Below, piece after piece: positions 41,346 to 49,408 of a DNA stretch of 49,408 nucleotides (position 1 is its first letter; the number at the start of each line of letters is the position of its first letter). A model generated the notes under the pieces. The model was given only the letters and a program-made list of their open reading frames with translations, had not been told where the DNA came from and did no database searches. This stretch comes from Acidobacteriota bacterium. GTDB lineage: Bacteria > Acidobacteriota > Terriglobia > UBA7540. The stretch is taken from positions 1 to 49,408 of the forward strand of contig QHZN01000113.1 of NCBI GenBank assembly GCA_003225365.1, read 5' to 3'. The position numbers and the translations under genes are program-made.

Positions 41346-42914
41346 TCACAGCGCCGGCCACAGCGATTCCCAGATTTTGAATTCCGTGTGGTAACCAGCC
41401 TGTTCCGCTCGCGTGAGCTTGCGGCCGGAAGCCACTTCGAGCGTCTCTTGGAAGATTTGCCGGCCCACGTCTTCAATGCTCGCCTTCTTCTCGAGAACGG
41501 TTCCCGCGTCTATGTCTATGTCGCCGTTCATGCGCGCGAGCGGCGTGTTCGAGCCAATTTTAACCACCGGCCCGAGCGCGCAGCCGATGCCGGTGCCGCG
41601 GCCCGTGGTGAAGAGCGCCACCTGCGCGCCGCTCAGGAAAAGCGCCGGAGTGGAAATCTGGTCGTAGCCTGGCGTGTAGAGGACGTAGAGGCCCTTGCGG
41701 TCGCCCAGCCACTCACCGTACTCGATGAGGTCTTCGACAATCGAACTGCCTCCTTTGGCTTTCACGCCGCTCGATTTCAGGTAGATGTTGTAGAGGCCGC
41801 CCTTGATGTTTCCCGGCGAGGGGTTATCGCGGAAATCGTCGCCAAAAGTTTCGACGTATCGTTGATAGCGTTTGAGCGCCTGCATCAATTTGCGTCCGAC
41901 CTCGCGCGTGCGTGCGCGCCCGGCCAGGTCCACCATCGCCGCGCCTTGCAGCTCAGGGATTTCCGGCAAGAGGACCGCCGCACCCGCCTTGACGAACATA
42001 TCCGCGGCCACACCCACCGCCGGATTCGCCGTCACGCCGGACCAGCGGTCCGAGCCGCCACACTTCGTCCCGACGGTGAGCTTTGAAAGCGGCGCCGGCT
42101 GCCGCGCGAATTGATTCGCTTGTTGAAGCAGCTTCTCGACCATTTCCAGGCCGCGCTCAACGGTCTTGCGGCTGCCGCCCGAGTGCTGGATGGTCAGGTT
42201 GACGACGCGCCGAGAATAATCGGGAACGGCCTGTTGGAAGATGGGAGCGGAACACTCGACGCAGGTCTTTCCGCAGCCGAGGTCAATATAGATTGCCGCG
42301 CCGAGATTCGGATGACGAAGCGTGTCCGCGAGAAGGGTGTTGAGCAGCTCGACGGCGTGTCCGTCGGGCATGCCGCAGCCGGACTCCTGCGAGACGGGCA
42401 CTACGCCATCCACGTTCGGAAATTTCTGGCGCGAATAGATTTCGCGCATGGCTCGCGAAGCGATTTCATGCGCTTCGGTCGAAGAGCACATGCCGGACGT
42501 CACCACGCCCACGAAATTCCGCGTGCCAACGGTCCCGTCCGGGCGGACATACCCGTCGAAAGAGAGCGCGGCGAGCTCCGGGTCAATGGGCGTGGGCTCG
42601 CGATGGTCGCGGTAACGGACGGTCAGTCGCGGCAGGCGGTCTTCGAGATTGGATTCGTCAATGGGCTCGCCCGGCTCTACCGCCCGCGACGCCAGGCCGA
42701 TGGGGTCGCCGAGCGAAACAAAAGCCTGGCCCTTCGGGACCGGCCGGACGGCAAAACTCTGGCCGCGCAGGACGCGCCCGGAAATCGTGATCACGGCGCC
42801 ATGGCACAGAAGTTCGCGGCCTCGATCGAGGAAGTCCGCCGTCACGACCGCGATGTTGTCTTTTTCCGGCCGGATGACGATGGCAACGTCTTCAAGTGCC
42901 TGGGCTTCCGCCAT
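41346..42914 (-). CDS. UxaA family hydrolase (altronate dehydratase-like)
   Basis: A 522-residue full-length UxaA/GarD-type dehydratase. The N-terminal SAF domain (GQSFAVRPVPKGQAF, RAVEPGEPI) precedes the large UxaA domain, recognised by DGTVGTRNFVGVVTSGMCSS, VPVSQESGCGMPDGH, GTKCGGSDRWSGVTANPAVG and the C-terminal TTGRGTGIGCALGPVVKIGSN. These enzymes dehydrate sugar acids such as altronate or galactarate with an iron or other metal centre. Downstream of sugar-uptake genes on the same strand, it fits a hexuronate or aldonate catabolic cluster. Confidence 0.9.
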   Translation of the reverse strand: MAEAQALEDVAIVIRPEKDNIAVVTADFLDRGRELLCHGAVITISGRVLRGQSFAVRPVPKGQAFVSLGDPIGLASRAVEPGEPIDESNLEDRLPRLTVRYRDHREPTPIDPELAALSFDGYVRPDGTVGTRNFVGVVTSGMCSSTEAHEIASRAMREIYSRQKFPNVDGVVPVSQESGCGMPDGHAVELLNTLLADTLRHPNLGAAIYIDLGCGKTCVECSAPIFQQAVPDYSRRVVNLTIQHSGGSRKTVERGLEMVEKLLQQANQFARQPAPLSKLTVGTKCGGSDRWSGVTANPAVGVAADMFVKAGAAVLLPEIPELQGAAMVDLAGRARTREVGRKLMQALKRYQRYVETFGDDFRDNPSPGNIKGGLYNIYLKSSGVKAKGGSSIVEDLIEYGEWLGDRKGLYVLYTPGYDQISTPALFLSGAQVALFTTGRGTGIGCALGPVVKIGSNTPLARMNGDIDIDAGTVLEKKASIEDVGRQIFQETLEVASGRKLTRAEQAGYHTEFKIWESLWPAL

Positions 42915-42958
42915 ACTCTAATCTTACACCGAAAAAAGGCATGGAGCAGGCATCAAGA

Positions 42959-43088
42959 ACAGTGTTCAGTGGTAAGTGGCAAGCAAGAGTTCGGAGTTCG
43001 AAGTCCGGGGTTCGAAGTCTTTAACGCCGCACTCCGCACTCATCAACTCCGAACTTCTTTTTGCTTGCCACTAGCCACTAACCACTGT
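42959..43088. repeat. AGTGG-family palindrome, long form (copy 3)
   Basis: Left arm (42959-42998) with AGTGGTAAGTGGCAAGCAAG and TTCGGAGTT; right arm (43045-43088) with AACTCCGAA, TTGCTTGCCACTAGCCACTA and ACCACTGT. The arms pair over about 40 bases with few mismatches. It occupies the gap between permease and UxaA genes. Confidence 0.85.
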
Positions 43089-43090
43089 CC

Positions 43091-44119
43091 TCAGCGCCCG
43101 TGGCGGCGCTTGCGCAGCTCGTCCACGGCCACGGCCAGCACAATGACTCCACCAATCAGTACCTGCTGCCAGAAGGGGGAGACGCCGAGCAGGTTGCTGC
43201 CGTTCGAAATCAGTCCCATTAGAAACGCGCCGGCGATGGCGCCGCTCACCGTGCCTTCGCCCCCCGAAAGGCTGGCGCCGCCGATGACGACCGCCGCGAT
43301 GACGTTCAGTTCATACCCCTGGCCCGCAGTGGGCTGGCCGGTCATCAGGCGCGAGCCTTCGATCATCCCCGCAAAGCCCGTCAACGCCCCCGCGAAGACG
43401 TAGATGGCGGCAAGGTACCTGCGCACCGGAATCCCAGCGTAGCGCGCCGCTTCCACATTGCTGCCGATAGCGTAGGCGTAGCGGCCCAGGCGGGTATACT
43501 TCAGGATAAAGCCGGTGAGGGCGGCCAGGACGAGCAAAATGGCGAGCGGGACCGGTACGACGCGCGCGAGGTTGCCGTCTCCGAGCCAACCAAAGCTCGC
43601 GGGCAAATTGACCACCGGCATGCCGTTCGTCATCACCAGCGTCAGGCCCCGCGCCGCGCCCATCGTGCCGAGCGTGGCGATGAAGGGGCTGACGCCGAGG
43701 AGCGTGATCAGGCCTGAGTTGAGGAGGCCCCAAAGCGCGCCCGCAAGCGTCGCCCCGATGAGCGCCGCGCCCAGCGGCCAGTGCAGTGCCAGCATCATGG
43801 TCCCGCAAATTCCCGCGAACGCCATCACCGAGCCCACCGAGAGGTCAATCCCGCCCGAAATCATCACCAGCGTCATCCCCAGCGACATGACGGTGATGAC
43901 CGCGGATTGACGGGCGACGCTCGAGAGGTTTTGGACGGTCAGGAAATACGGGGAGAGGATGGATAGCGCCACGAACAGCGCCACCACGCTCGCGAAGGGC
44001 AGCAGCCGCTCGACCCAATCTCGAAACGACGCGCGCTCGCGAGCCTCCACAGGCGGGGCGACGCCGGCCCCTGCGACCGGCTTGGTCCCTGTCGCGCCCT
44101 CCGATGGGGCGTTGGCCAT
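43091..44119 (-). CDS. Rbs-type sugar ABC transporter permease
   Basis: A 342-residue inner-membrane subunit of a ribose-class ABC importer, counted from the ATG at 44119 (an in-frame TTG lies at 44131). It has about ten helices and the motif region VMSLGMTLVMISGGIDLSVG, which is diagnostic of RbsC, then GASLSGGEGTVSGAIAGAFL near the C-terminus. It would pair with the solute-binding protein at 46480 and the ATPase at 45131-46469; the latter is broken, so this permease may have lost its motor unless another ATPase serves it. Confidence 0.9.
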   Translation of the reverse strand: MANAPSEGATGTKPVAGAGVAPPVEARERASFRDWVERLLPFASVVALFVALSILSPYFLTVQNLSSVARQSAVITVMSLGMTLVMISGGIDLSVGSVMAFAGICGTMMLALHWPLGAALIGATLAGALWGLLNSGLITLLGVSPFIATLGTMGAARGLTLVMTNGMPVVNLPASFGWLGDGNLARVVPVPLAILLVLAALTGFILKYTRLGRYAYAIGSNVEAARYAGIPVRRYLAAIYVFAGALTGFAGMIEGSRLMTGQPTAGQGYELNVIAAVVIGGASLSGGEGTVSGAIAGAFLMGLISNGSNLLGVSPFWQQVLIGGVIVLAVAVDELRKRRHGR

Positions 44120-44356
44120 TTCGCGAGGCAAGATATCAGAGGGGCGCTTCGAAAATCAAAGCCGGGAACAGCGAATCGTGAATTATGCGAAAGGCCTCTG
44201 TTTCACCTGATTTCTCCCAAAATGTGGCAACCTGGCGAATGGAGTGCAGAATTTCGGTCGCAAACGAGCTGCTGGGGCGTATACTGGTGTGGCAGAGGAT
44301 GGCAAATTAAAAATGCTGGACTACAAGGTTGGCAAACCAATCCGCTGAGACTCAGC

Positions 44357-45034
44357 ATGTCGAATGTGTTTTGGTTGATGTTAGCGATTGTCGTTGGGCA
44401 GGGGCGACAGTACCCGCGCGAAATCACGATTCCAGCGGGCCCGCCAGCCCAGACTGCGCCAGAGAAATCGCCGCGCCAGGACAAGGGGCCTGCTAGATAC
44501 CCAAAGCACCACGCGGGGAAAACAATCTACTTCATCCCGATTGGCGACTTTCCGTCTGGCGCAGTTGAGGACCTTGTCAGCTACTACCGCGAGACGCTTC
44601 ACTTGGAGATCAACACCGTAGACCCTATTTCTATCGAGGACTCGGTTCTCGACACCGAGCGAAGGCAACTCGTGGCCGAAAAGCTGATTGCCAGCATGCG
44701 TCACGCTCTCCCGAAACTGGCAAGCGATCCCAATGCCCTCCTGATCGGATTTACGACGGCAGATATGTATCCGCTCGGGGAGAACTGGAGGTTTGCGTTT
44801 GGATGGCGCGTGACACAGTTACGGGCGGCCGTCGTGTCAACCGCGCGAATGGACCTGCATTATCCGGGTGAGCCTTTGGACGACGCCCGACCGGAGATCC
44901 GGCTGCGCAAAATGGTCACAAAGGACATCGGCATTCTCTATTACGGACTTCCCCAGAGCAGCAATCCGCGAAGCGTGCTTTACAACCACATATTGGGGAT
45001 CGAAGAATTGGACGCCATGGGCGAGCGGTTTTGA
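44357..45034 (+). CDS. Archaemetzincin-like protein lacking the zinc site
   Basis: A 225-residue protein from the ATG at 44357, with a weak N-terminal hydrophobic segment (VFWLMLAIVVGQG). The body follows the archaemetzincin outline: AGKTIYFIPIGDF, NALLIGFTTADMY, FAFGWR and AAVVSTARMDL. Where archaemetzincins have the zinc signature HExxHxxGxxH, this protein reads KMVTKDIGILYYGLPQ, with no zinc histidines. Family assignment is by overall pattern and moderately certain. If right, it is a catalytically dead relative. It lies on the plus strand inside an otherwise minus-strand sugar-transport cluster. Confidence 0.6.
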   Translation: MSNVFWLMLAIVVGQGRQYPREITIPAGPPAQTAPEKSPRQDKGPARYPKHHAGKTIYFIPIGDFPSGAVEDLVSYYRETLHLEINTVDPISIEDSVLDTERRQLVAEKLIASMRHALPKLASDPNALLIGFTTADMYPLGENWRFAFGWRVTQLRAAVVSTARMDLHYPGEPLDDARPEIRLRKMVTKDIGILYYGLPQSSNPRSVLYNHILGIEELDAMGERF

Positions 45035-45130
45035 AAGCAGAAGGCGTCTCCTGCCGCATATTCTGCCATCCTCAACAATTGGTCTCCGACTGCGAGCCTG
45101 AATTTACTATTCACCATTCCCTAGGGCGGC

Positions 45131-46469
45131 CTATTCCGAGAGGGTCGAATAGCGCATAATTTCTTCCTGTGAGGCTTCTCGCGTGACGAGCTCTTTTACC
45201 AGCCGGCCGTTGCGCATCACGAGAACTCGGTCGCTCATGCCCAGGATTTCCGGAAGCTCGGAGGAGACCATGAGGATAGCCGCGCCCGATTCGGTAAGGT
45301 CATTCATGAGGCGATAGATTTCGACTTTGGCGGCCACGTCCACGCCGCGGGTCGGCTCGTCGAAGATGAAGATACGCGCCTGGCGGTAGAGCCATTTGGC
45401 AATCGCTACCTTTTGCTGATTGCCGCCACTCAGCCGAGCGACCCTCTGGCCGGGCGCCGGCGGGCGGATGCGCAGGCGCTCGATAAAATTCAGCGCCGCT
45501 CGACGCTCCTCTTTCAGGTCCAAGACCCCGCGACGCCCTAGAGCGTCGAGGTTCGCGAGTGAAATGTTTTCGGCAACCGAAAGCCTGAGCGCCAATCCCG
45601 TGCGCTTCCGGTCTTCGGTAATCAGAGCCAGCCCGTGCCGAATCGCATCCTGGGGCGAGCGAATTCGGACCTCGTGGCCGTCAATCCGAATTCGCCCGCG
45701 GTCGGCGGGCGGCGCGCCGAAAATCGCTTCCGCGACTTCGGTGCGGCCTGCGCCGACGAGCCCCGCGAGGGCCACCAATTCACCCCGTCGAACGCTGAAA
45801 CTGACTTCTTTGAACTCGTTCCCCCTTTCGAGCCCCTCGACCTCGAGAGCCACGGCGCCGATCCGCGCGGCTCGGGGCGGAAAAAAATCCTTGAGCTCGC
45901 GCCCCACCATGGCTCGAATGAGTTCACCGAAGTCCCGACGCGGCATGGGGCCTTCCTCGACGGTCTCGCCATCTCTCAGCACGCTCACTCGGTCGGCGAT
46001 TTGCGCCAATTCTTCCAGGCGATGGGTGACAAAGATAACCGCCGTGCCTTCGGCTTTTAGCCCGCGGACCACGCGGAAAAGGTCTGCGACCTCGCGGGCG
46101 GTGAGCGAAGAGGTTGGTTCGTCCATCATGACCAGAGTGGGCAACGGTCAGGTGCGGCGCCAGATTCGGCTCCTGGTGAATCAGGGTGATGCCCAGCCGC
46201 TCGGAATCGGCGCGCGAGGTGACGCGGGCGGCGCGGCCCCTCCAATAAATTTCGCCGCCATCGCGCAAGATCTCTCCCGCCAGAATGCGTATCAGCGTGG
46301 ACTTGCCAGCCCCGTTCTCTCCCACCAACCCCACGACCTCGCCGCCGCGGGCCACGAGATGCGCGCCCTTCAAGGCCGGCATGCCTCCGTAGGATTTCTG
46401 GATCTGGCGCAATTCAACGAGGGGCGGTTCGTTTGCGCGAGCAGTCCAAACGGGTGCGGGATCACTCAT
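45131..46469 (-). pseudogene. Rbs-type sugar ABC ATPase, internal deletion in first cassette
   Basis: A double-cassette ATPase like RbsA. The first frame from 46469 has Walker A (GENGAGKST) and the Q-loop IHQEPNLAPHLTVA. At about 46142-46150 it jumps to another frame at PTLVMMDEPTSSLT, the Walker B. Relative to RbsA about 60 residues are missing, including the first LSxxQ signature, and the join is out of frame. The second cassette is complete: VGAGRTEVAEAIFG, LSGGNQQKVAIAKWL and IFIFDEPTRGVDV. The deletion plus frameshift should abolish function. Confidence 0.85.
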
Positions 46470-46479
46470 AGGGGGCGAG

Positions 46480-47481
46480 TCACTGCACGTATTTCTTGAT
46501 GTCGGGATTCAGCAGTTCTTGGATCTTCGGAACGGCCAAATCGTCTTTGGTAATGAGCGCTGGCGCGAGGTCAATGCGCTTGGGCGGCGTCCGTCCCGCT
46601 CGCTCGTCGAGGAGCACTTTCAACCCCTGATAGCCGATCTGAAACGGGTCCTGGAGGACGAGTGAGTCGATCGCTCCGGCGCGCAAATCGTCAACCAGGC
46701 TGGGTGAGCTGTCAAACCCCACGATTCGGATCTTGCCGGAGAGGCCTCGTTCCTTGACGGCCTGGACAGCGCCGATGGTGCTTGACTCGTTCGAGGCAAA
46801 GATGCCGTCGAGCGAGGGATGGGCGGTCAGGATGTCCTCGCTGACGCTGAGCGACCGGGCGCGGTCCGACATGCCGTACTGAAACGCGACAATCTTCAAA
46901 TCGGGGAATTCCTTGGCGAGCGTTTCCTGGAATCCTTTCTCGCGGGCGATGGTCGAAGCTCCGCCGGGTACCACCGCAACAACCGCCACCTTTCCGCGGC
47001 CATTCAATATTTTCGCCAACCGCCGCGCGGCCAAGACCCCGCCCCCATAGTTATCCGTAGCCACGAAGGAAACGTAATCGCCGGTGTTCGCACCGGAATC
47101 TATAATGGAGAGGGGGATGTGGGCCTGACGCGCGCGGGCGATGACGGGGACCAGAGCATCTTTGTCCGTTGGCGCAAGCTCGATCCCATCCACCTGACGG
47201 TTGATGAAGTCGTCGACAATTGAAATCTGGCCCGCATAATTCGTCTCCTGGGCCGGGCCGTTCCAATCAATATCCACTCCGGCTTCCTTGGCGGCGGCGG
47301 CCGCTCCGGCATGCACGGTCTGCCAGAAAATGTGAGCCTGCCCCTTGGGGATTACCGCGTAGAGCGGACGCTCGCGCCGGTGGCAGCCGGAGAGCGAGAT
47401 GGCAACGGCCCCGAGTGCCCCCATGGCCACTAGCGCCGCCCGACGTCCGGGCAGAGCGGCGTGGTTGAATCGGCAAGTCAT
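46480..47481 (-). CDS. Periplasmic sugar-binding lipoprotein (RbsB-like)
   Basis: A 333-residue solute receptor with a lipoprotein signal (ALGAVAISLSGC with a lipobox Cys). Type-1 periplasmic binding fold: YAVIPKGQAHIFWQTVHAGA, INRQVDGIELAPTDKDAL, GKVAVVAVVPGG, DGIFASNESSTIGAVQAVKE and IRIVGFDSSPSLVDDLRAG. The ATG at 47481 overlaps the dehydrogenase stop as ATGA. Ligand probably a pentose, hexose or sugar alcohol. Confidence 0.9.
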   Translation of the reverse strand: MTCRFNHAALPGRRAALVAMGALGAVAISLSGCHRRERPLYAVIPKGQAHIFWQTVHAGAAAAAKEAGVDIDWNGPAQETNYAGQISIVDDFINRQVDGIELAPTDKDALVPVIARARQAHIPLSIIDSGANTGDYVSFVATDNYGGGVLAARRLAKILNGRGKVAVVAVVPGGASTIAREKGFQETLAKEFPDLKIVAFQYGMSDRARSLSVSEDILTAHPSLDGIFASNESSTIGAVQAVKERGLSGKIRIVGFDSSPSLVDDLRAGAIDSLVLQDPFQIGYQGLKVLLDERAGRTPPKRIDLAPALITKDDLAVPKIQELLNPDIKKYVQ

Positions 47482-48614
47482 TTGAGCGCGAGCACTCCTT
47501 TGATGTACTCCGGCCGGGCAAAATCCGTCTCGAAAGCACGGTGGATATCCTCGAGCGCGTGATACCGGTGGGTGACGAAGGGTTCGACCAGGATTTTGCC
47601 CGAGCCGATGAATTCCAGGGCGCGGCGATAGGTTGTGGGGCGGAGGTCGGAATCGAAGCCGCCCGAGGCGCCGACCGCGGCCACCAGCGTCGGCTCGAGG
47701 AAGAGGATGTTTCCCCACAGGCCAATGTCGCGGCCCTTGTGGCCATGGCCGTAGAGCAGCACGGTGGCCTGTTTGCGCAACAAGCTAGGCATTTGCTCGA
47801 AGATGATTGAATTCCCCGCGGCCTCGATGAGGTAATGTACCCGCTCGCCGTGAGTTAGCTCGGCCACGGCTTCGGCGAGGTCTCTTTCCGCGACGTTTAT
47901 AGGGGTCCCGCCAAACCGCCGCGCCAGCTCCAGATTCTTTTCCCGCACGTCGCTCGTCAGAATAAGCCCTTGAAAGTTTTTGACGTTGCGCAAATACAGC
48001 AAAAAAAGCAGTCCCGCCGGGCCCGCGCCACAAATGAGGATAATGCGGATGGGTTCGGGGCCGCCGAAGGTGTAGCGGCCCGGGGCGCGCTCCATCCGGT
48101 CGCTCGAATGGAGGGCGCAGCCAAGCGGCTCCACCAGCGCGCCGAGTTCCGCGGAAAATTCCTGTGGCAGCTTGATGCAATTGACAGCGGGCATGGCAAT
48201 GTATTCCGCCAGCGCGCCGGGAAGACCCGTGATGCCGTGCTCGGCGTAAAACTCACACTGGTGCGAGTCGCCGGAGCGGCAATACGCGCACAGAGGGCTC
48301 CTCCCCTGACTGTGGCAATTCCGCCCCTGGTCGCACAAGACGCGGTCGCCCGGCCGAAGGTCTTTGACCTCGCGGCCCGCTTCGACCACTTCGCCTGAAA
48401 ACTCGTGCCCGAGAATCTGCGGCTGCTCTTCGAGCGGAATGGGCCGCCCGCGGGAGTCGAGGTGATAGTTCCCGTGTCCGCGAAACAGGTGTAAGTCGGT
48501 CCCGCACACACCCACGGCCTTCACCCGCAGAAGGACCTCGTTGGGCAGGGGCGCGGGGTCCGGAACCTTCCGAACCACCATCTTCTCGACGCCTTCGAGA
48601 ACTGCCGCTTTCAT
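47478..48614 (-). CDS. Zinc-dependent medium-chain alcohol/sorbitol dehydrogenase
   Basis: A 378-residue MDR protein. Zinc residues: Cys in GVCGTDLHLF, GHEF (His, Glu) and structural-zinc cysteines in CAYCRSGDSHQC. The Rossmann part has ILICGAGPAGLLFLLYL. Related to threonine, sorbitol and galactitol dehydrogenases, it probably oxidises a hydroxyl of the imported sugar or sugar acid. It starts 15 bp after the upstream solute-binding gene and overlaps the next binding protein gene by 4 bp. Confidence 0.88.
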   Translation of the reverse strand: MKAAVLEGVEKMVVRKVPDPAPLPNEVLLRVKAVGVCGTDLHLFRGHGNYHLDSRGRPIPLEEQPQILGHEFSGEVVEAGREVKDLRPGDRVLCDQGRNCHSQGRSPLCAYCRSGDSHQCEFYAEHGITGLPGALAEYIAMPAVNCIKLPQEFSAELGALVEPLGCALHSSDRMERAPGRYTFGGPEPIRIILICGAGPAGLLFLLYLRNVKNFQGLILTSDVREKNLELARRFGGTPINVAERDLAEAVAELTHGERVHYLIEAAGNSIIFEQMPSLLRKQATVLLYGHGHKGRDIGLWGNILFLEPTLVAAVGASGGFDSDLRPTTYRRALEFIGSGKILVEPFVTHRYHALEDIHRAFETDFARPEYIKGVLALK

Positions 48615-48629
48615 AAGGGACCTGGGGGC

Positions 48630-49408
48630 TCAGGCGCGAAGGATTTTTTCCATTTCGGCCGCGGCGCGGTCGAGCGACTCGTCTACGCTCCATTCACCGG
48701 TGAAGCCTTTCTGGAGCGAGGTCCAGAGGGCCTCCTCCACGGCCGGATAGAGCGCGAATCGCGGCGGCAAGAGCATGTACGAATTCACCGTCTCTTCGAG
48801 CAGGGCGAGGCGATGTCCCTCGAGCGTCTTCGGGTCGGTCTCGGCGGCGAGCCGCTTCTGAACGCTCTTCAAGACCGGAAACGCGCCGCGCGTGGCTTCG
48901 TGCCATTGGGCGTCGGCCGAGGTGAGAAACTTCAGCAACGCTCGCGCCCCCTCCTCGTCGCGCACGCTTTTCGGGACTCCAAAGGCGTGACCGCCCGCGT
49001 AAACCCATCGCCCGCCCGCGGGGCCGGCGGGATAGAGGGCCAGCGAGAATCGGTCCGAGACGCTCGAGTGCTGCGGGTCGCGATAACGGTAGAAGCCTCC
49101 GGGCCAATCGGCAACCATGGCCAACCGCCCTTCCTGAAACAACTCCGAAAGCTCATCGTAACGCATTTCCGGCAAATCGCGCGGAGTGACCTGTTCCTCG
49201 AAATAGAGACGGCGCAGAAAGCCCAGAGCCCAGCGGCCGGCGCTGTCCACAAAGCCGGGCCGGAGGTCGGGCCGAAATACTTTGCCCCCCGCCATGGCCA
49301 CCAGCTCGAAATAGGTCCCAAACAGGCCGCTGTCGCGGCCGGGGAAGGCGAAACCGAAAAGATCCGGCGGCCGCGCGAAGAACTTGGCCACCTGCGCAAG
49401 CTCTTCCC
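48630..49408 (-). CDS. Extracellular solute-binding protein, family 1 (5' end outside window)
   Basis: The C-terminal 259 residues of a MalE-like sugar-binding protein, running off the right edge. Features typical of the class: DLFGFAFPG, MVADWPGGFYRYRD, GGHAFGVPKSVRDEEGARAL, LKFLTSADAQ, and a C-terminal helix DESLDRAAAEMEKILRA. The first ATG inside the window is not the real start, because the reading frame continues in family-like sequence to the edge (EELAQVAKFF). It is the most upstream gene of this sugar cluster seen here. It suggests a second type of importer beside the Rbs-type one. Confidence 0.85.
   Translation of the reverse strand, partial: EELAQVAKFFARPPDLFGFAFPGRDSGLFGTYFELVAMAGGKVFRPDLRPGFVDSAGRWALGFLRRLYFEEQVTPRDLPEMRYDELSELFQEGRLAMVADWPGGFYRYRDPQHSSVSDRFSLALYPAGPAGGRWVYAGGHAFGVPKSVRDEEGARALLKFLTSADAQWHEATRGAFPVLKSVQKRLAAETDPKTLEGHRLALLEETVNSYMLLPPRFALYPAVEEALWTSLQKGFTGEWSVDESLDRAAAEMEKILRA

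Noticed and set aside
1-49408. CRISPR array
   Set aside because: No regularly spaced direct repeats with unique spacers; all repeats found are palindromes or isolated dispersed copies.

Overview
The window reads as a high-GC chromosomal segment of an Acidobacteriota (Acidobacteria) genome, probably from an environmental lineage. The strongest evidence is four adjacent genes of the VWFA-related Acidobacterial family (TIGR03436 type). Supporting evidence is a long Oar-like TonB-dependent receptor with an N-terminal carboxypeptidase-regulatory domain, a UbiD decarboxylase, a bacillithiol-type deacetylase, tandem DUF507 genes and very many palindromic intergenic repeats.

Layout. 1-2.6 kb: tail of a VapBC-like toxin-antitoxin pair, a beta-CASP metallo-beta-lactamase-fold RNA-processing protein and an HD-domain protein. 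2.7-9.9 kb: a decayed mobile island between a half tRNA-Val (GAC) and an intact tRNA-Asp. It holds a DHFR-like reductase, an IS1380-family element, two paralogous small helix-turn-helix proteins, a duplicated ~88-bp repeat, a truncated SNF2-type helicase fused to a zinc-finger gene, and a tyrosine integrase that has lost part of its catalytic core. 10-13.6 kb: tRNA-Val (UAC), two DUF507 genes, an M48 protease, a DedA membrane protein and small unknowns. 13.7-21 kb: TPR protein and BshB-like deacetylase (coupled), a secreted LamG/DUF1080-like protein, an SDR, a TgpA-type transglutaminase and MutY. 21-29.4 kb: four tandem VWFA paralogues on the minus strand, divergent from ubiD. 30.9-37.5 kb: a two-domain VOC protein, a GlsB-like membrane protein, a TonB-dependent receptor preceded by a complete FMN riboswitch, and a divergent EamA/DMT permease. 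37.6-49.4 kb: an APC permease with a USP-like tail, an M55 D-aminopeptidase, an UxaA-type dehydratase, and a sugar-uptake gene set (solute-binding proteins, Rbs-type ABC transporter, dehydrogenase). In that set the ATPase gene is broken and an archaemetzincin-like gene of opposite orientation separates ATPase and permease.

The most interesting item is the FMN riboswitch on the minus strand at 36158-36385. It keeps both conserved halves and a perfect 7-bp P1 stem. It faces a TonB-dependent receptor rather than riboflavin synthesis genes, suggesting flavin-controlled outer-membrane uptake. Its variable arm has been expanded by a palindromic repeat whose relatives lie in other intergenic gaps. 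A second theme is palindromic repeats placed exactly at gene ends: the stop codons of four genes (SDR, ubiD, VOC, mutY) lie inside or at the edge of such palindromes. A third theme is gene decay: at least six coding sequences carry frameshifts or internal deletions.
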